Origin: Gemmataceae bacterium
Lineage (GTDB): Bacteria; Planctomycetota; Planctomycetia; Gemmatales; Gemmataceae
DNA length: 64,000 nt
Assembly (NCBI GenBank): GCA_019636445.1
Contig: JAHBXO010000028.1
Coordinates: forward strand, 1 to 64,000
Direction of reading: 5' to 3'
A model generated the notes under the pieces. That model saw nothing but the letters and a program-made list of their open reading frames with translations, had not been told where the DNA came from and did not search any database. Numbering within the stretch: the stretch's first letter is position 1; each line of letters begins with the position of its first letter. A program made the position numbers and the translations under genes. Positions 15,464-23,441 of this stretch are shown here, one piece after another.

Positions 15464-17209
15464 CTAGTCGGCCCCGTCGGGGAGGAAGCGGCGCAATTGT
15501 CCGCGTAAGTAAGTCGTCACCTCGCGGGCGGTCTCCATCTGGAGAGCATCGGTCGCCACCCGCTCGGCGTCCGGAATCGTCAGATTCCGGATCACATGCT
15601 TGATTTCGGGTATCTTCCGGGGGGTTGCGGAGAGTTGCCGGATGCCCAGCCCCAGCAAAAGGGCGGTATACAGCGCCTCGCCGCTCATTTCCCCGCAAAC
15701 GTTGACTTCAATCCCTTGCCGGTTGCCGGCCTGCGCGACCTGATGGATCAATCGCAGCACCGACGGATCGACCGGACTGTAGAGATTCGCCACCGTTTCG
15801 TTGTTCCGGTCCGCGGCGAGGGTGTACTGGACGAGGTCGTTCGTTCCCAACGAGAAGAAACTGACCTGCTTCGCCAGCACGTCGGCCATGATCGCCGCCG
15901 ACGGAACTTCAATCATTGTACCAACCGGCACGTTCGGCTTGTAGTCGATTCCGGCCTCGTGAAGGTCTTCCTCCACTTCCCGAAGTAAACTCAGGCATTG
16001 CCGGAGTTCCAGGACCGTGCTGACCATCGGGAACATGATGCGCAGGTCGCCGTGGCAGCTGGCACGCAGGATGGCGCGGAGTTGCGTCTTGAACAGCGTG
16101 CGGTTCTGAAGGCACAGCCGCACGCTGCGCAGGCCCAAAAAGGGATTCCGTTCGTGCGGGGCGCCGCCGGCCGGTGAAAACTTGTCCGCGCCCAGATCCA
16201 GGGTCCGGATGACGACCGGGCGGTTCGGCCCCAACACGGTGAGCACTTCGCGATACGCTTCGTAGTGCTCGTCTTCGGTGGGATCGTCGGTCTTGTTGAC
16301 GTAGAGGAATTCGGTGCGGTACAGGCCTACTCCGCCAGCGCCCTTCTCGATGCAGGCCTTGGCTTCGGTCGGGAACTCGATGTTGCCGAACAGGCGCACC
16401 ACCGCGCCGTCCTTCGTGATCGCCTCGGAATCGCGGAGCGACTCGTAGCGGTCGGTGGCGTGTTCGTCCTCGCGAAGTCGTTCCCGATAGCGTTCGAGGG
16501 TGGCCTCGTCGGGTTCGAGGATGATGAGGCCTTCGTAACCGTCGATGATGACGGTATCGCCGCCGGAGACATCGTTGAGGAGCTTGCCGAGGCCGACGAC
16601 GGCCGGGATGTTCAGCGCACCGGCGAGGATCGCGGTGTGGCTCGTCGGACCGCCGGATTCCGTGGCGAATGCGCGCACGGTCTTGGTGTTGAAGATCGCC
16701 GTCTCGCTGGGGGTCAGGTCGTTGGCGAGGACGATGACGTTTTCCGTCGCCAGATCCAGCGAATCGCCGCGCGCGCCGAGCAACCGGTGGAGCAGTTGCT
16801 TTTCCACGTCGATGAAATCGGCGCGGATGCGCTGGGCGATTTCATTGCCGGTGTCGTCCAGGCTCTTCACACGCGAGCGGATGCATCGGCTGACCGCGTA
16901 TTCGGCCGAGTAGGACTCGGCCTTCATGAGCATTTCGATGTCGTAGCGCAGGGCCTGATCGGAGAGCAGCAGGGCGTGCGAGGCGAAGATCTTGCCGATA
17001 TCCTTGCCGAGCCGCGTGGTCATCTCCTGTTCGCGGCGGCGGGAGTCCTCGGTGGACTGGTGCAGGGCGACCTGGAGCCGGGCCAGTTCGGACGGAATCA
17101 GGTCCGCGGGGACCGTGCGGCGGGGAATATGTACGCCTTCGGTATCCAACACCAGCGCGGGACCGATCGCAATGCCGGGGGAAGCCGGGATCCCGTGTTT
17201 GGTTTCCAT
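15464..17209 (-). CDS. ptsI: Phosphoenolpyruvate-protein phosphotransferase (PTS enzyme I)
   Basis: Enzyme I transfers phosphate from PEP to HPr. At 581 residues it is full length, with no N-terminal GAF domain, so it is of PtsI type rather than PtsP type. The phosphorylated His191 is in GGPTSHTAILAG. The PEP-binding barrel follows, with GVGLYRTEFLY and the active-site Cys in VNVCGEMSG (about residue 507). It is the last gene of hpf-ptsN-ptsH-ptsI and is separated from ptsH by a 118-base gap holding the repeat C hairpin. No sugar-specific IIB or IIC is seen, so the system is probably regulatory. Confidence 0.95.
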   Translation of the reverse strand: METKHGIPASPGIAIGPALVLDTEGVHIPRRTVPADLIPSELARLQVALHQSTEDSRRREQEMTTRLGKDIGKIFASHALLLSDQALRYDIEMLMKAESYSAEYAVSRCIRSRVKSLDDTGNEIAQRIRADFIDVEKQLLHRLLGARGDSLDLATENVIVLANDLTPSETAIFNTKTVRAFATESGGPTSHTAILAGALNIPAVVGLGKLLNDVSGGDTVIIDGYEGLIILEPDEATLERYRERLREDEHATDRYESLRDSEAITKDGAVVRLFGNIEFPTEAKACIEKGAGGVGLYRTEFLYVNKTDDPTEDEHYEAYREVLTVLGPNRPVVIRTLDLGADKFSPAGGAPHERNPFLGLRSVRLCLQNRTLFKTQLRAILRASCHGDLRIMFPMVSTVLELRQCLSLLREVEEDLHEAGIDYKPNVPVGTMIEVPSAAIMADVLAKQVSFFSLGTNDLVQYTLAADRNNETVANLYSPVDPSVLRLIHQVAQAGNRQGIEVNVCGEMSGEALYTALLLGLGIRQLSATPRKIPEIKHVIRNLTIPDAERVATDALQMETAREVTTYLRGQLRRFLPDGAD

Positions 17210-17230
17210 TCGTCCGCCAAGAAAGAAATT

Positions 17231-17325
17231 CGGAATGCGGATTTCGGAATGCGGAATTCAAAACCGGAGTACACGGATCGTGGGATGTCTTTCATTCCGC
17301 ACTCCGCATTCCGCACTCCGCATTG
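17231..17325. repeat. Interspersed repeat C, inverted pair between ptsH and ptsI
   Basis: The left arm (17231-17258, two CGGAATGCGGA units) and right arm (17293-17325, CATTCCGCACTCCGCATTCC and further units) are complementary. They could form a long stem in the ptsH-ptsI intergenic region. Members of the same family are at 2575, 61345 and 62446. Confidence 0.88.
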
Positions 17326-17327
17326 GT

Positions 17328-17615
17328 TTAGTCGGGGTCGCCAGGCGACGCCAAAATATCGACGAACTGGCCGATGATGGTTTCGGCGTCCGGGCCGTCG
17401 GCCTCGACGGTCAGTTCGGTGCCGCGCAGCGCACACAGGCCGATCAAGTCCCACAGGCTTTTGCCATTCGCCCGTTTCTCGCCGAGCCAGACGGTGATAT
17501 CGCAGGTGACGCCGGCGGCGAGTTGAGCAAACGTCGTGGCCGGGCGCATGTGCAACCCGTTGGGGTTCACGACGACCACCGTGCGGCGCACCGGTTCGTG
17601 GAGGGTGCCGGTCAT
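17328..17615 (-). CDS. ptsH: HPr family phosphocarrier protein
   Basis: A 95-residue HPr. The phosphorylated histidine is His22 in NPNGLHMRPA, and a serine at position 53 (NGKSLWDLIGL) occupies the regulatory Ser46 region. It carries phosphate from enzyme I to the IIA protein encoded just upstream. Its ATG overlaps the ptsN stop as ATGA, indicating translational coupling. Confidence 0.95.
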   Translation of the reverse strand: MTGTLHEPVRRTVVVVNPNGLHMRPATTFAQLAAGVTCDITVWLGEKRANGKSLWDLIGLCALRGTELTVEADGPDAETIIGQFVDILASPGDPD

Positions 17616-18082
17616 GGCGCGCCTCCCGGCTTGTGATTCGCCAGAACTGCGAGGATTTCCTCACGGGTTTGCGCGGCGCGAATGGCCGCGACCAGCGATT
17701 CATCCCGGAGGGTGCTGACCACGCTTTCGAGGCAGCGCAGGTGTTCGCCGGGGCGATCCGGCGGCGAAATCAAGAGGATCATGACGTGGACGGGTTCTCC
17801 GTCCACGCTGTCGAAGCCGATACCCGGACCGGAGACGGCCAGCGCTCCGGTCAGCTTTGCGACGGCGGCGTGGCGCGAGTGCGGGATTGCGATGTTTCGG
17901 CCGATTCCGGTCGTGCCAAGTTGCTCGCGGCGCAGGATGGCGCGCACGATGTCCGCCTGGTCCGACTCGACGAGTACGCCGGCGCGGAACAGGCTGGCCA
18001 CCAGCTCGCGAATCGCATCGTCCCGGTTGGTGGCCTGGAACTGCGGGGCGGGGACGATGGCGTCCGGGATCAGAAAATTCAT
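17612..18082 (-). CDS. ptsN: PTS IIA component, nitrogen-type (PtsN-like)
   Basis: A 156-residue EIIA of the fructose/nitrogen family; the phosphorylated His68 lies in GRNIAIPHSRH. The start at 18082 is preferred because GAGGAA sits eight bases upstream; a longer frame from 18154 would overlap hpf by 29 bases. Position between hpf and ptsH and the absence of IIB/IIC suggest a regulatory PTS-Ntr-like role, as in proteobacterial rpoN operons. The target is unknown. Confidence 0.87.
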   Translation of the reverse strand: MNFLIPDAIVPAPQFQATNRDDAIRELVASLFRAGVLVESDQADIVRAILRREQLGTTGIGRNIAIPHSRHAAVAKLTGALAVSGPGIGFDSVDGEPVHVMILLISPPDRPGEHLRCLESVVSTLRDESLVAAIRAAQTREEILAVLANHKPGGAP

Positions 18083-18125
18083 CGGCCGTTCCTCGTCCGG
18101 TCCTGCTGCGGCGTCCTGATCGGCG

Positions 18126-18458
18126 TTATTCCCGGATTCCTTCCGGGCCGCCATGCGACGGATTGCGGCGGTGATCCTGGATCTTTTCCTTGTAATGCTT
18201 GATTTGATGCTTCATTTTCTCGACCGCGGCGGTGACGGCGGTCTGGATGTCCTCCGCCTCCGCATGCGCGACGAAGTCGTGCTTGTGTTCCGCATTCAGC
18301 AGGATTTCCGCATGCTTTTGTAGACCCCGCAACTCCACCGTCACTTCGATCAGCGAGACCCGCTCGAAGTAGTGGAGGAGTTTCTCCGCTTTCTCGCGGA
18401 TCTCGGTCTGGGTCGATTCATCCAGATGCCCGTGGCGGGCGGATACCTTGACTTGCAC
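18126..18458 (-). CDS. hpf: Ribosome hibernation promoting factor (short HPF)
   Basis: A 110-residue protein starting at GTG (AAAGGA upstream). It has the beta-alpha HPF/RaiA fold pattern: VKVSARHGHLDESTQTEIRE, an edge strand, HKHDFVAHAEAEDIQTAVTA, and a Lys-rich helix KMKHQIKHYKEKIQDH. HPF binds the 30S subunit and stores inactive ribosomes. It is the short form, lacking the C-terminal dimerisation domain of long HPF. It leads the PTS operon, an association known from proteobacteria. Confidence 0.92.
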   Translation of the reverse strand: MQVKVSARHGHLDESTQTEIREKAEKLLHYFERVSLIEVTVELRGLQKHAEILLNAEHKHDFVAHAEAEDIQTAVTAAVEKMKHQIKHYKEKIQDHRRNPSHGGPEGIRE

Positions 18459-18578
18459 GACACAATCCTTTCAAGCGTTCCGATGGACGTTCGGGGATTG
18501 TATCCGGCCGGAGCGGTCGGATCAATCGCACGGGCGTGCGGGAACCGTCGGCGGCCTCGCGGCGCGCCGGCGCGATCC

Positions 18579-19412
18579 TCACCGGGCGCGTGCCACCGCC
18601 GGCTTGCGACGAACGGGCCGGGCCGGTTCCCCGAATTCAATGCGCTGCAACCGCCGGCGGACGCCGTCGGCGTATTCTTCCGAAAGTTCGACGCCCAGAC
18701 AGCGCCGGCCGAGCTTCTTCGCCGCCGCCAGCGTCGTCCCGCTTCCCGCGAACGGGTCCAGCACCAGGTCGCCGGGGTTGGACGCCACCTGGATGATCCG
18801 CTCCAACACCGCCTCCGGCATCTGGCACGGATGCTCCCCGCGCTCCTTGAACGTGCCGCACACCCGCGGCACGTACCAGGTGTCCGCGTCCGACTGGAAA
18901 TGGACGTCGGATTCCTGCGGACGCAGCACCCACGTATCGTCCGGCAGCTTGCCGACGGGATTCGCCCGCCGGTCGGCGTATGTGGTCATCCGCGCCGACG
19001 GCACGCGCACCGGATCGGGATTGAAGGTGAAACGGTTCGGATCGGCCACGTAATAAAAGATGTGCGCGTGGCTGCGGTTGAACTTCTTCTTGCAGTTCAC
19101 CCCGAAGGTGTAATGCCAGACGATCCAGTTCCGCATCGTGAAGCCGAGGGCGTCTAGCCGCACCTTGTGCTCGGCCGCATACTCATCGCCGATGGCGACG
19201 AAGAACGAGCCGGTCGGCTTGAGGACGCGCTTGACGGCCGCGAGCCAGCGCTCGGTCCACTCGAGGTAGTCCTCGCGGGCGCGGCGGTCGTCGTAGAGGT
19301 CGTATTCGTAGCCGATGTTGAAAGGCGGGTCGGCGAAGGCGAGATCGACGGACGCGGCGGGCTGCTCTGCGAGGATGCGCAGACAGTCGCCGGTGAGGAC
19401 ATCATGGTCCAT
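18579..19412 (-). CDS. Orphan site-specific DNA methyltransferase (beta class)
   Basis: A 277-residue N6-adenine/N4-cytosine DNA methyltransferase. Catalytic motif IV, DPPF, is at residues 28-31, and the SAM-binding motif I, DPFAGSGTT, is near the C-terminus at 219-227. The order IV then I is the beta class, which includes CcrM and HinfI methylases. A very strong ribosome binding site (AGGAGGTAG) precedes the ATG. No restriction endonuclease or specificity gene is nearby, so it appears solitary. The recognition sequence cannot be read from the protein. Confidence 0.93.
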   Translation of the reverse strand: MDHDVLTGDCLRILAEQPAASVDLAFADPPFNIGYEYDLYDDRRAREDYLEWTERWLAAVKRVLKPTGSFFVAIGDEYAAEHKVRLDALGFTMRNWIVWHYTFGVNCKKKFNRSHAHIFYYVADPNRFTFNPDPVRVPSARMTTYADRRANPVGKLPDDTWVLRPQESDVHFQSDADTWYVPRVCGTFKERGEHPCQMPEAVLERIIQVASNPGDLVLDPFAGSGTTLAAAKKLGRRCLGVELSEEYADGVRRRLQRIEFGEPARPVRRKPAVARAR

Positions 19413-19621
19413 GGCGCTACCTCCTGTAGGTTCACGGCGAGCCGTGTTTGCACCATGATAGGAGAACTTTGCCGAATGCGCCAGTGGAAATGATTGTGAC
19501 GATTGTGCGGGCGAGTTTTGGCGAACCGAGTCGCGTCAGAAGCCGGGGCAGGGCGATGTTATGAGCGGATTGTCCAATGCGATAGAATAAAGACGATCGT
19601 CTACGAGAGCCGGGTGATTCG

Positions 19622-19858
19622 ATGGCCACGATTTCGATTCGCAGGAAAATCGATTCGGACACGCTCGTGCTGCCCGAACTCGTGCCGTTGATCGGCAAGA
19701 CGGTGGATATCCAGGTGACGGTCGAACCCGAATTGTCCAGCGACGAGCGTTGGGCGGCAGCGGCGAAGGCGATCGCGGAACTGGAGGATTACGATTTCTC
19801 GGCCTACGCGGAGCAGCGAGAATTTGACCGGCTCCATGCCGAGGACCACCTGAAGTGA
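19622..19858 (+). CDS. Antitoxin-like small protein
   Basis: A 78-residue protein: an N-terminal beta region (TISIRRKIDSDTLVLPELVP), then VDIQVTVEP and an acidic helical tail (AIAELEDYDFSAYAEQREFD). From memory, similar planctomycete proteins sit directly upstream of PIN-domain (VapC-like) toxins. Here no toxin follows: the bases after the stop read GTGATCCTC, a plausible toxin start, but the frame ends after about 36 codons without PIN features. It may be an orphan antitoxin left by a deletion. Confidence 0.5.
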   Translation: MATISIRRKIDSDTLVLPELVPLIGKTVDIQVTVEPELSSDERWAAAAKAIAELEDYDFSAYAEQREFDRLHAEDHLK

Positions 19859-19907
19859 TCCTCAATCCGCCGGCTGGCGTGCTCCAACGGCGGATGGCGC
19901 GGCATCA

Positions 19908-19939
19908 GTCCGCCGGTGGTCGACGTGACACCGGCGGAC
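19908..19939. repeat. Perfect 11-base palindrome downstream of the antitoxin-like gene
   Basis: GTCCGCCGGTG (19908-19918) and its exact complement CACCGGCGGAC (19929-19939) flank a 10-base loop containing GTCGAC. It could be a terminator for the small gene or a solo REP-like element. No T-run follows. Confidence 0.65.
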
Positions 19940-19986
19940 TCGCGTCGCGCCGTTCGAATTGGTAAGGTGGTGTTCCCCGCTCCTTC

Positions 19987-19995
19987 TGCTATACT
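19987..19995 (+). promoter_or_regulatory. Candidate extended -10 promoter of glnA
   Basis: TGCTATACT matches an extended -10 element (TGn plus TATACT), 72 bases before the glnA start. No convincing -35 box is at the normal distance, which is tolerated with an extended -10. No sigma-54 GG/GC pair was seen upstream. Confidence 0.35.
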
Positions 19996-20066
19996 GCCCT
20001 CACCCGCGATCTCACTTCCTCTCTCGCGGACCGACGATCCGCCCTCCGCACCGAGAGGTTTTCTCC

Positions 20067-21479
20067 GTGACCCCACGCGAAGTTCTCGCCTTCCTCCGCG
20101 AACGCGACGTCAAAGCGGTCGACCTGCGATTCATGGACTTCCCCGGCCTCTGGAAGCATTTCACCATCCCGGCCGAACAACTCGACGAAAGCTCGTTCGA
20201 GGACGGCATTGGATTCGACGGTGCCAGCCTTCGTGGCTGGCAGGCGATCAACGAGTCGGACATGATCGTGGTGCCGCAGCCGGAGACGCCGTTCCTCGAT
20301 CCGTTTCGGAACGAGACGACGCTGGTGATGATCTGCAACATCCAGGACCCGCTCACGAAGGAAGACTACAGCAGGGACCCGCGGAACGTGGCGAGGAAGG
20401 CCGTCAACTACATGAAGCAGACCGGCATCGCGGACGCGGCGTTCTTCGGGCCTTCGGTGGACTTTTTCGTGTTCGACGACGTGAAGTTCGACCAGACGAG
20501 CCATAGCGCGTTCTACTACGTGGACAGCGTGGAGGGGGCGTGGAACAGCGGGCGGGACGAGCGGCCGAATCTCGGCAGCAAGATCCCCTATCGGCAGGGT
20601 TACTTCCCGTGCCCGCCGGCGGACCAGACGCACGACCTGCGTAGCGAGATGATGCGTGTGATGATGGACAGCGGGCTGACGGTCGAGAGTCACCACCACG
20701 AGAAGGCGAGCGGCGGGCAGTGCACGATCGACGTCCGGTACGGGGAACTGGTGCAAACGGCGGACAACGTGCTGAAGTACAAGTACATCGTGCGGAACGT
20801 GGCGCGGCGGCACGGGAAGACGGCCACGTTCATGCCGAAGCCGCTCTTCGATGAGTTCGGCTGCGGCATGCACGTGCACCTCTCGCTGGCCAAGGGCGGC
20901 AAGAACCTGTTCACCGGCAGTTCGTATTCGGGATTGTCCGAGACGGCGATGTACGCCATCGGCGGGCTGCTCAAGCACGCCCCGGCGCTCGCCGCGTTCA
21001 CGAACCCGACGACCAACAGCTACAAGCGCCTTGTGCCGGGCTTCGAGGCGCCCTCGGCGCTCGCCTACAGCCAGCGGAACCGCTCCGCCGCGATCCGCAT
21101 TCCGGTCTACTCCTCACGGCCCGACTCCAAGCGCATCGAGTATCGCATGCCGGACGGCGCGGCCAACCCGTACCTCGCCTTTTCCGCCATCCTGATGGCG
21201 ATGCTCGACGGCATCCGCACGCGCACGAACCCCGGCCCGCCCCTGGACAAGGACATCTACGACCTCGCCCCGGAGCAACTGCGCGACGTACCGAAGCCGC
21301 CGGGCAGCCTGGACGAGGCGCTGTCGGCCTTGCAGAAGGACCACGAGTTCCTGATGCATTCGGACGTCTTCACCGAGGACGTGATCGAGACGTGGATCGC
21401 CTTCAAGCGGAAGGAAGAAGTGGACGCGATCCGCCTGCGCCCGCACCCGTACGAGTTCGCGCTGTACTTTGATAGTTAG
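20067..21479 (+). CDS. glnA: Glutamine synthetase, type I
   Basis: GlnA makes glutamine from glutamate, ammonia and ATP. The GTG at 20067 (GAGAGG upstream) gives 470 residues, the standard GSI length; the frame upstream to 19959 has no family features. Visible are FEDGIGFDGASLRGW (about 44-58), the metal and ATP region GMHVHLSL, NPTTNSYKRLVPGFEAP, and the C-terminal motif KDIYDLAPEQ, whose Tyr398 aligns with the adenylylated Tyr397 of enteric GlnA. This indicates the beta subtype with possible adenylylation control. The gene is followed by an unrelated Uma2 gene. Confidence 0.97.
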   Translation: MTPREVLAFLRERDVKAVDLRFMDFPGLWKHFTIPAEQLDESSFEDGIGFDGASLRGWQAINESDMIVVPQPETPFLDPFRNETTLVMICNIQDPLTKEDYSRDPRNVARKAVNYMKQTGIADAAFFGPSVDFFVFDDVKFDQTSHSAFYYVDSVEGAWNSGRDERPNLGSKIPYRQGYFPCPPADQTHDLRSEMMRVMMDSGLTVESHHHEKASGGQCTIDVRYGELVQTADNVLKYKYIVRNVARRHGKTATFMPKPLFDEFGCGMHVHLSLAKGGKNLFTGSSYSGLSETAMYAIGGLLKHAPALAAFTNPTTNSYKRLVPGFEAPSALAYSQRNRSAAIRIPVYSSRPDSKRIEYRMPDGAANPYLAFSAILMAMLDGIRTRTNPGPPLDKDIYDLAPEQLRDVPKPPGSLDEALSALQKDHEFLMHSDVFTEDVIETWIAFKRKEEVDAIRLRPHPYEFALYFDS

Positions 21480-21496
21480 GATCGGGAGGTGAATCG

Positions 21497-22126
21497 ATGA
21501 GCGCCGTACCCAAGAGAAAATTGACGGTTGAGGAATATCTCGCCATCGAGGAGAAGGCCGAGTTCAAGAGCGAGTTCTACGACGGCGAGATGTTCCCGGT
21601 CTACCGCGACGCCCCGCAAGGGATGGCCGGCGTGAGCCGACGGCACAACTACGCCAAGGACAATCTCATTCTCGAGTTGGGAATGCGCTTCAAGGGCGGG
21701 CCGTGCCGGACGCTGTCCAGCGATCAGCGCGTCCGCGTCAACCGGACCGGCCTCTACGTTTACCCCGACATCGTCGTCTTGTGCGGCGAACCCGAGTTCG
21801 ACGGCGACACGCTCCTCAATCCGCAAGTCATCGTCGAAGTGCTCTCCGATTCGACCGACCTCTACGACCGCACGACGAAGTTCCGACACTACCAGCAGAT
21901 CCCGGCGCTGAAGGAATACATCCTCGTTTCGCAGGACCAACCGGTGATCGAGCGGTTCGTGCGGCAGGACGACGGTTCGTGGAAGCTGCAGGTTTTCGAG
22001 GGGATCGACGACACGTTCTCGCTCGATTCGATCCCCGTTTCGATCCCGCTCGCCGACGTGTACCGCGGCGTCACCTTCCAACCGCTCCCGCTGCAACCCA
22101 AGATCAAACTCGTCGCGGATGAATAA
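21497..22126 (+). CDS. Uma2 family nuclease-fold protein
   Basis: A 209-residue Uma2 protein. It opens with KLTVEEYLAIEEKAEFKSEFYDGEMF, typical of the family. The PD-(D/E)XK-like core is YVYPDIVVLCGEPEFDGD followed by PQVIVEVLSDST, with Asp and Glu in the expected catalytic places. Uma2 proteins are greatly expanded in planctomycetes and cyanobacteria; their role is unknown. GGGAGG precedes the start. Its stop lies 16 bases before the start of the PHP gene. Confidence 0.92.
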   Translation: MSAVPKRKLTVEEYLAIEEKAEFKSEFYDGEMFPVYRDAPQGMAGVSRRHNYAKDNLILELGMRFKGGPCRTLSSDQRVRVNRTGLYVYPDIVVLCGEPEFDGDTLLNPQVIVEVLSDSTDLYDRTTKFRHYQQIPALKEYILVSQDQPVIERFVRQDDGSWKLQVFEGIDDTFSLDSIPVSIPLADVYRGVTFQPLPLQPKIKLVADE

Positions 22127-22142
22127 TTCCGGAGCCTCTCCC

Positions 22143-23438
22143 ATGCCCCGCTCGCTTCTTGCCCTGCTCGTCACGTTCGCCGTGTTCGCCGCCGTCGTGG
22201 CGCAGCGCCCGACCGAGGCGCCGCCGGCGCCGCTGCCCGTCGCCGACGCGAAGCCGGAGTACCGGAAGGGGAACCTGCACACGCATTCCCTCTGGAGCGA
22301 CGGCGACGACTTCCCGGAGATGATCGCCGACTGGTACAAGCGCCACGGCTACGACTTCCTCGCGCTGACCGACCACAACATCATCGCCGACGCCGAGAAG
22401 TGGGTGGACGCCGAGACGACGCCGGTTCGGAAGAAGGCGGTGGAGAAGTACCAGGCTCGCTTCGGGAAGAACTGGCTCGAATGGCGCGAGGAGAAGGGAA
22501 AGAAGCAGGTGCGCCTCAAACCGCTGCGCGAGTTCCGCAGCCTGCTGGAGGAGCCGGGGAAGTTCCTGTTCGTGCCGGCGGAGGAGATCACGACGAAGTT
22601 CGCGAAGTTCCCCGTTCACATGAACGGGATCAACCTGCGGGATGCGATCAAGCCGATCGAAGGCGCGAACGTGACAGAGACGATTCGCACGAACCTGAAA
22701 CTCGCGGCGGAGCAGGAGGCGAAGACAACCTGGCCGAACGTGACGTTCCTGAACCACCCGAACTTCCAGTGGGGCGTGAAGGCCGAGGAAATGATCGCCG
22801 CCGAGGAACTGCGTTACTTCGAAGTCTTCAACGGCCACTCCGGCGTCCGCAACTACGGCGACGAGACGCACGCGGGCTGTGAGCGCATCTGGGATATCCT
22901 GCTCTCCGTACGTTTGGGAAAGCTCGGCCTGCCGGTCGTGTACGGCGTCGCCACCGACGACTCGCACGCCTACCACGAGTTCGCCATCGGCAAGACGAAC
23001 CCCGGCCGCGGCTGGTGCATGGTCCGCGCGCGGCACCTCACGGCCGAGTCGATCGTGCGTGCGATGAAGGCCGGCGACTTCTACTTCTCGACCGGTGTGA
23101 CGTTCGACTCGATCACAAAGGTCGACGGCAAGCTGACCCTCGCAATCAAGGCCGAACCGGGAGTGACGTACCGGACCGAGTTCATCGCCACGACGAAGGG
23201 AGCTTCGCTGGACAGCGAGCCGATGAAGGACAAGGACGGGAAGGAACTGGACGTGACGCGCCGCTACAGCCCGGAGATCGGGAAGATCGTGGCCACATCG
23301 ACGGAAGCGAATCCGAGCTATGCGTTCACCGGGAACGAACTGTATGTGCGGGCGAAGGTGACGTCGAGCAAGCCGCACCCGAACCCGTACGCGAAGGGCG
23401 ACACGGAGGTGGCGTGGACGCAGCCGTTCACGCCGTGA
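22143..23438 (+). CDS. Secreted PHP-domain metal-dependent phosphoesterase
   Basis: A 431-residue protein with a signal peptide (MPRSLLALLVTFAVFAAVVA), which with GGAG eight bases upstream sets the start at 22143. The PHP domain begins at KGNLHTHSLWSDGDDFPEMI, with metal-binding His residues in HTH, then FLALTDHN and later GVATDDSHAYHEF. A C-terminal beta-rich domain follows. Exported PHP proteins of this kind occur in planctomycetes; the substrate is unknown. It converges on the kinase gene with a three-base gap. Confidence 0.85.
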   Translation: MPRSLLALLVTFAVFAAVVAQRPTEAPPAPLPVADAKPEYRKGNLHTHSLWSDGDDFPEMIADWYKRHGYDFLALTDHNIIADAEKWVDAETTPVRKKAVEKYQARFGKNWLEWREEKGKKQVRLKPLREFRSLLEEPGKFLFVPAEEITTKFAKFPVHMNGINLRDAIKPIEGANVTETIRTNLKLAAEQEAKTTWPNVTFLNHPNFQWGVKAEEMIAAEELRYFEVFNGHSGVRNYGDETHAGCERIWDILLSVRLGKLGLPVVYGVATDDSHAYHEFAIGKTNPGRGWCMVRARHLTAESIVRAMKAGDFYFSTGVTFDSITKVDGKLTLAIKAEPGVTYRTEFIATTKGASLDSEPMKDKDGKELDVTRRYSPEIGKIVATSTEANPSYAFTGNELYVRAKVTSSKPHPNPYAKGDTEVAWTQPFTP

Positions 23439-23441
23439 CGG

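Noticed and set aside
18083-18154. An upstream start for ptsN at 18154
   Set aside because: It would overlap hpf by 29 bases and adds a low-complexity 24-residue leader; the inner ATG has a good ribosome binding site.
19859-19975. A short frame starting GTGATCCTC after the antitoxin-like gene as a real toxin gene
   Set aside because: Only about 36 codons, no PIN motifs, and it runs through a palindrome; kept only as a possible remnant.
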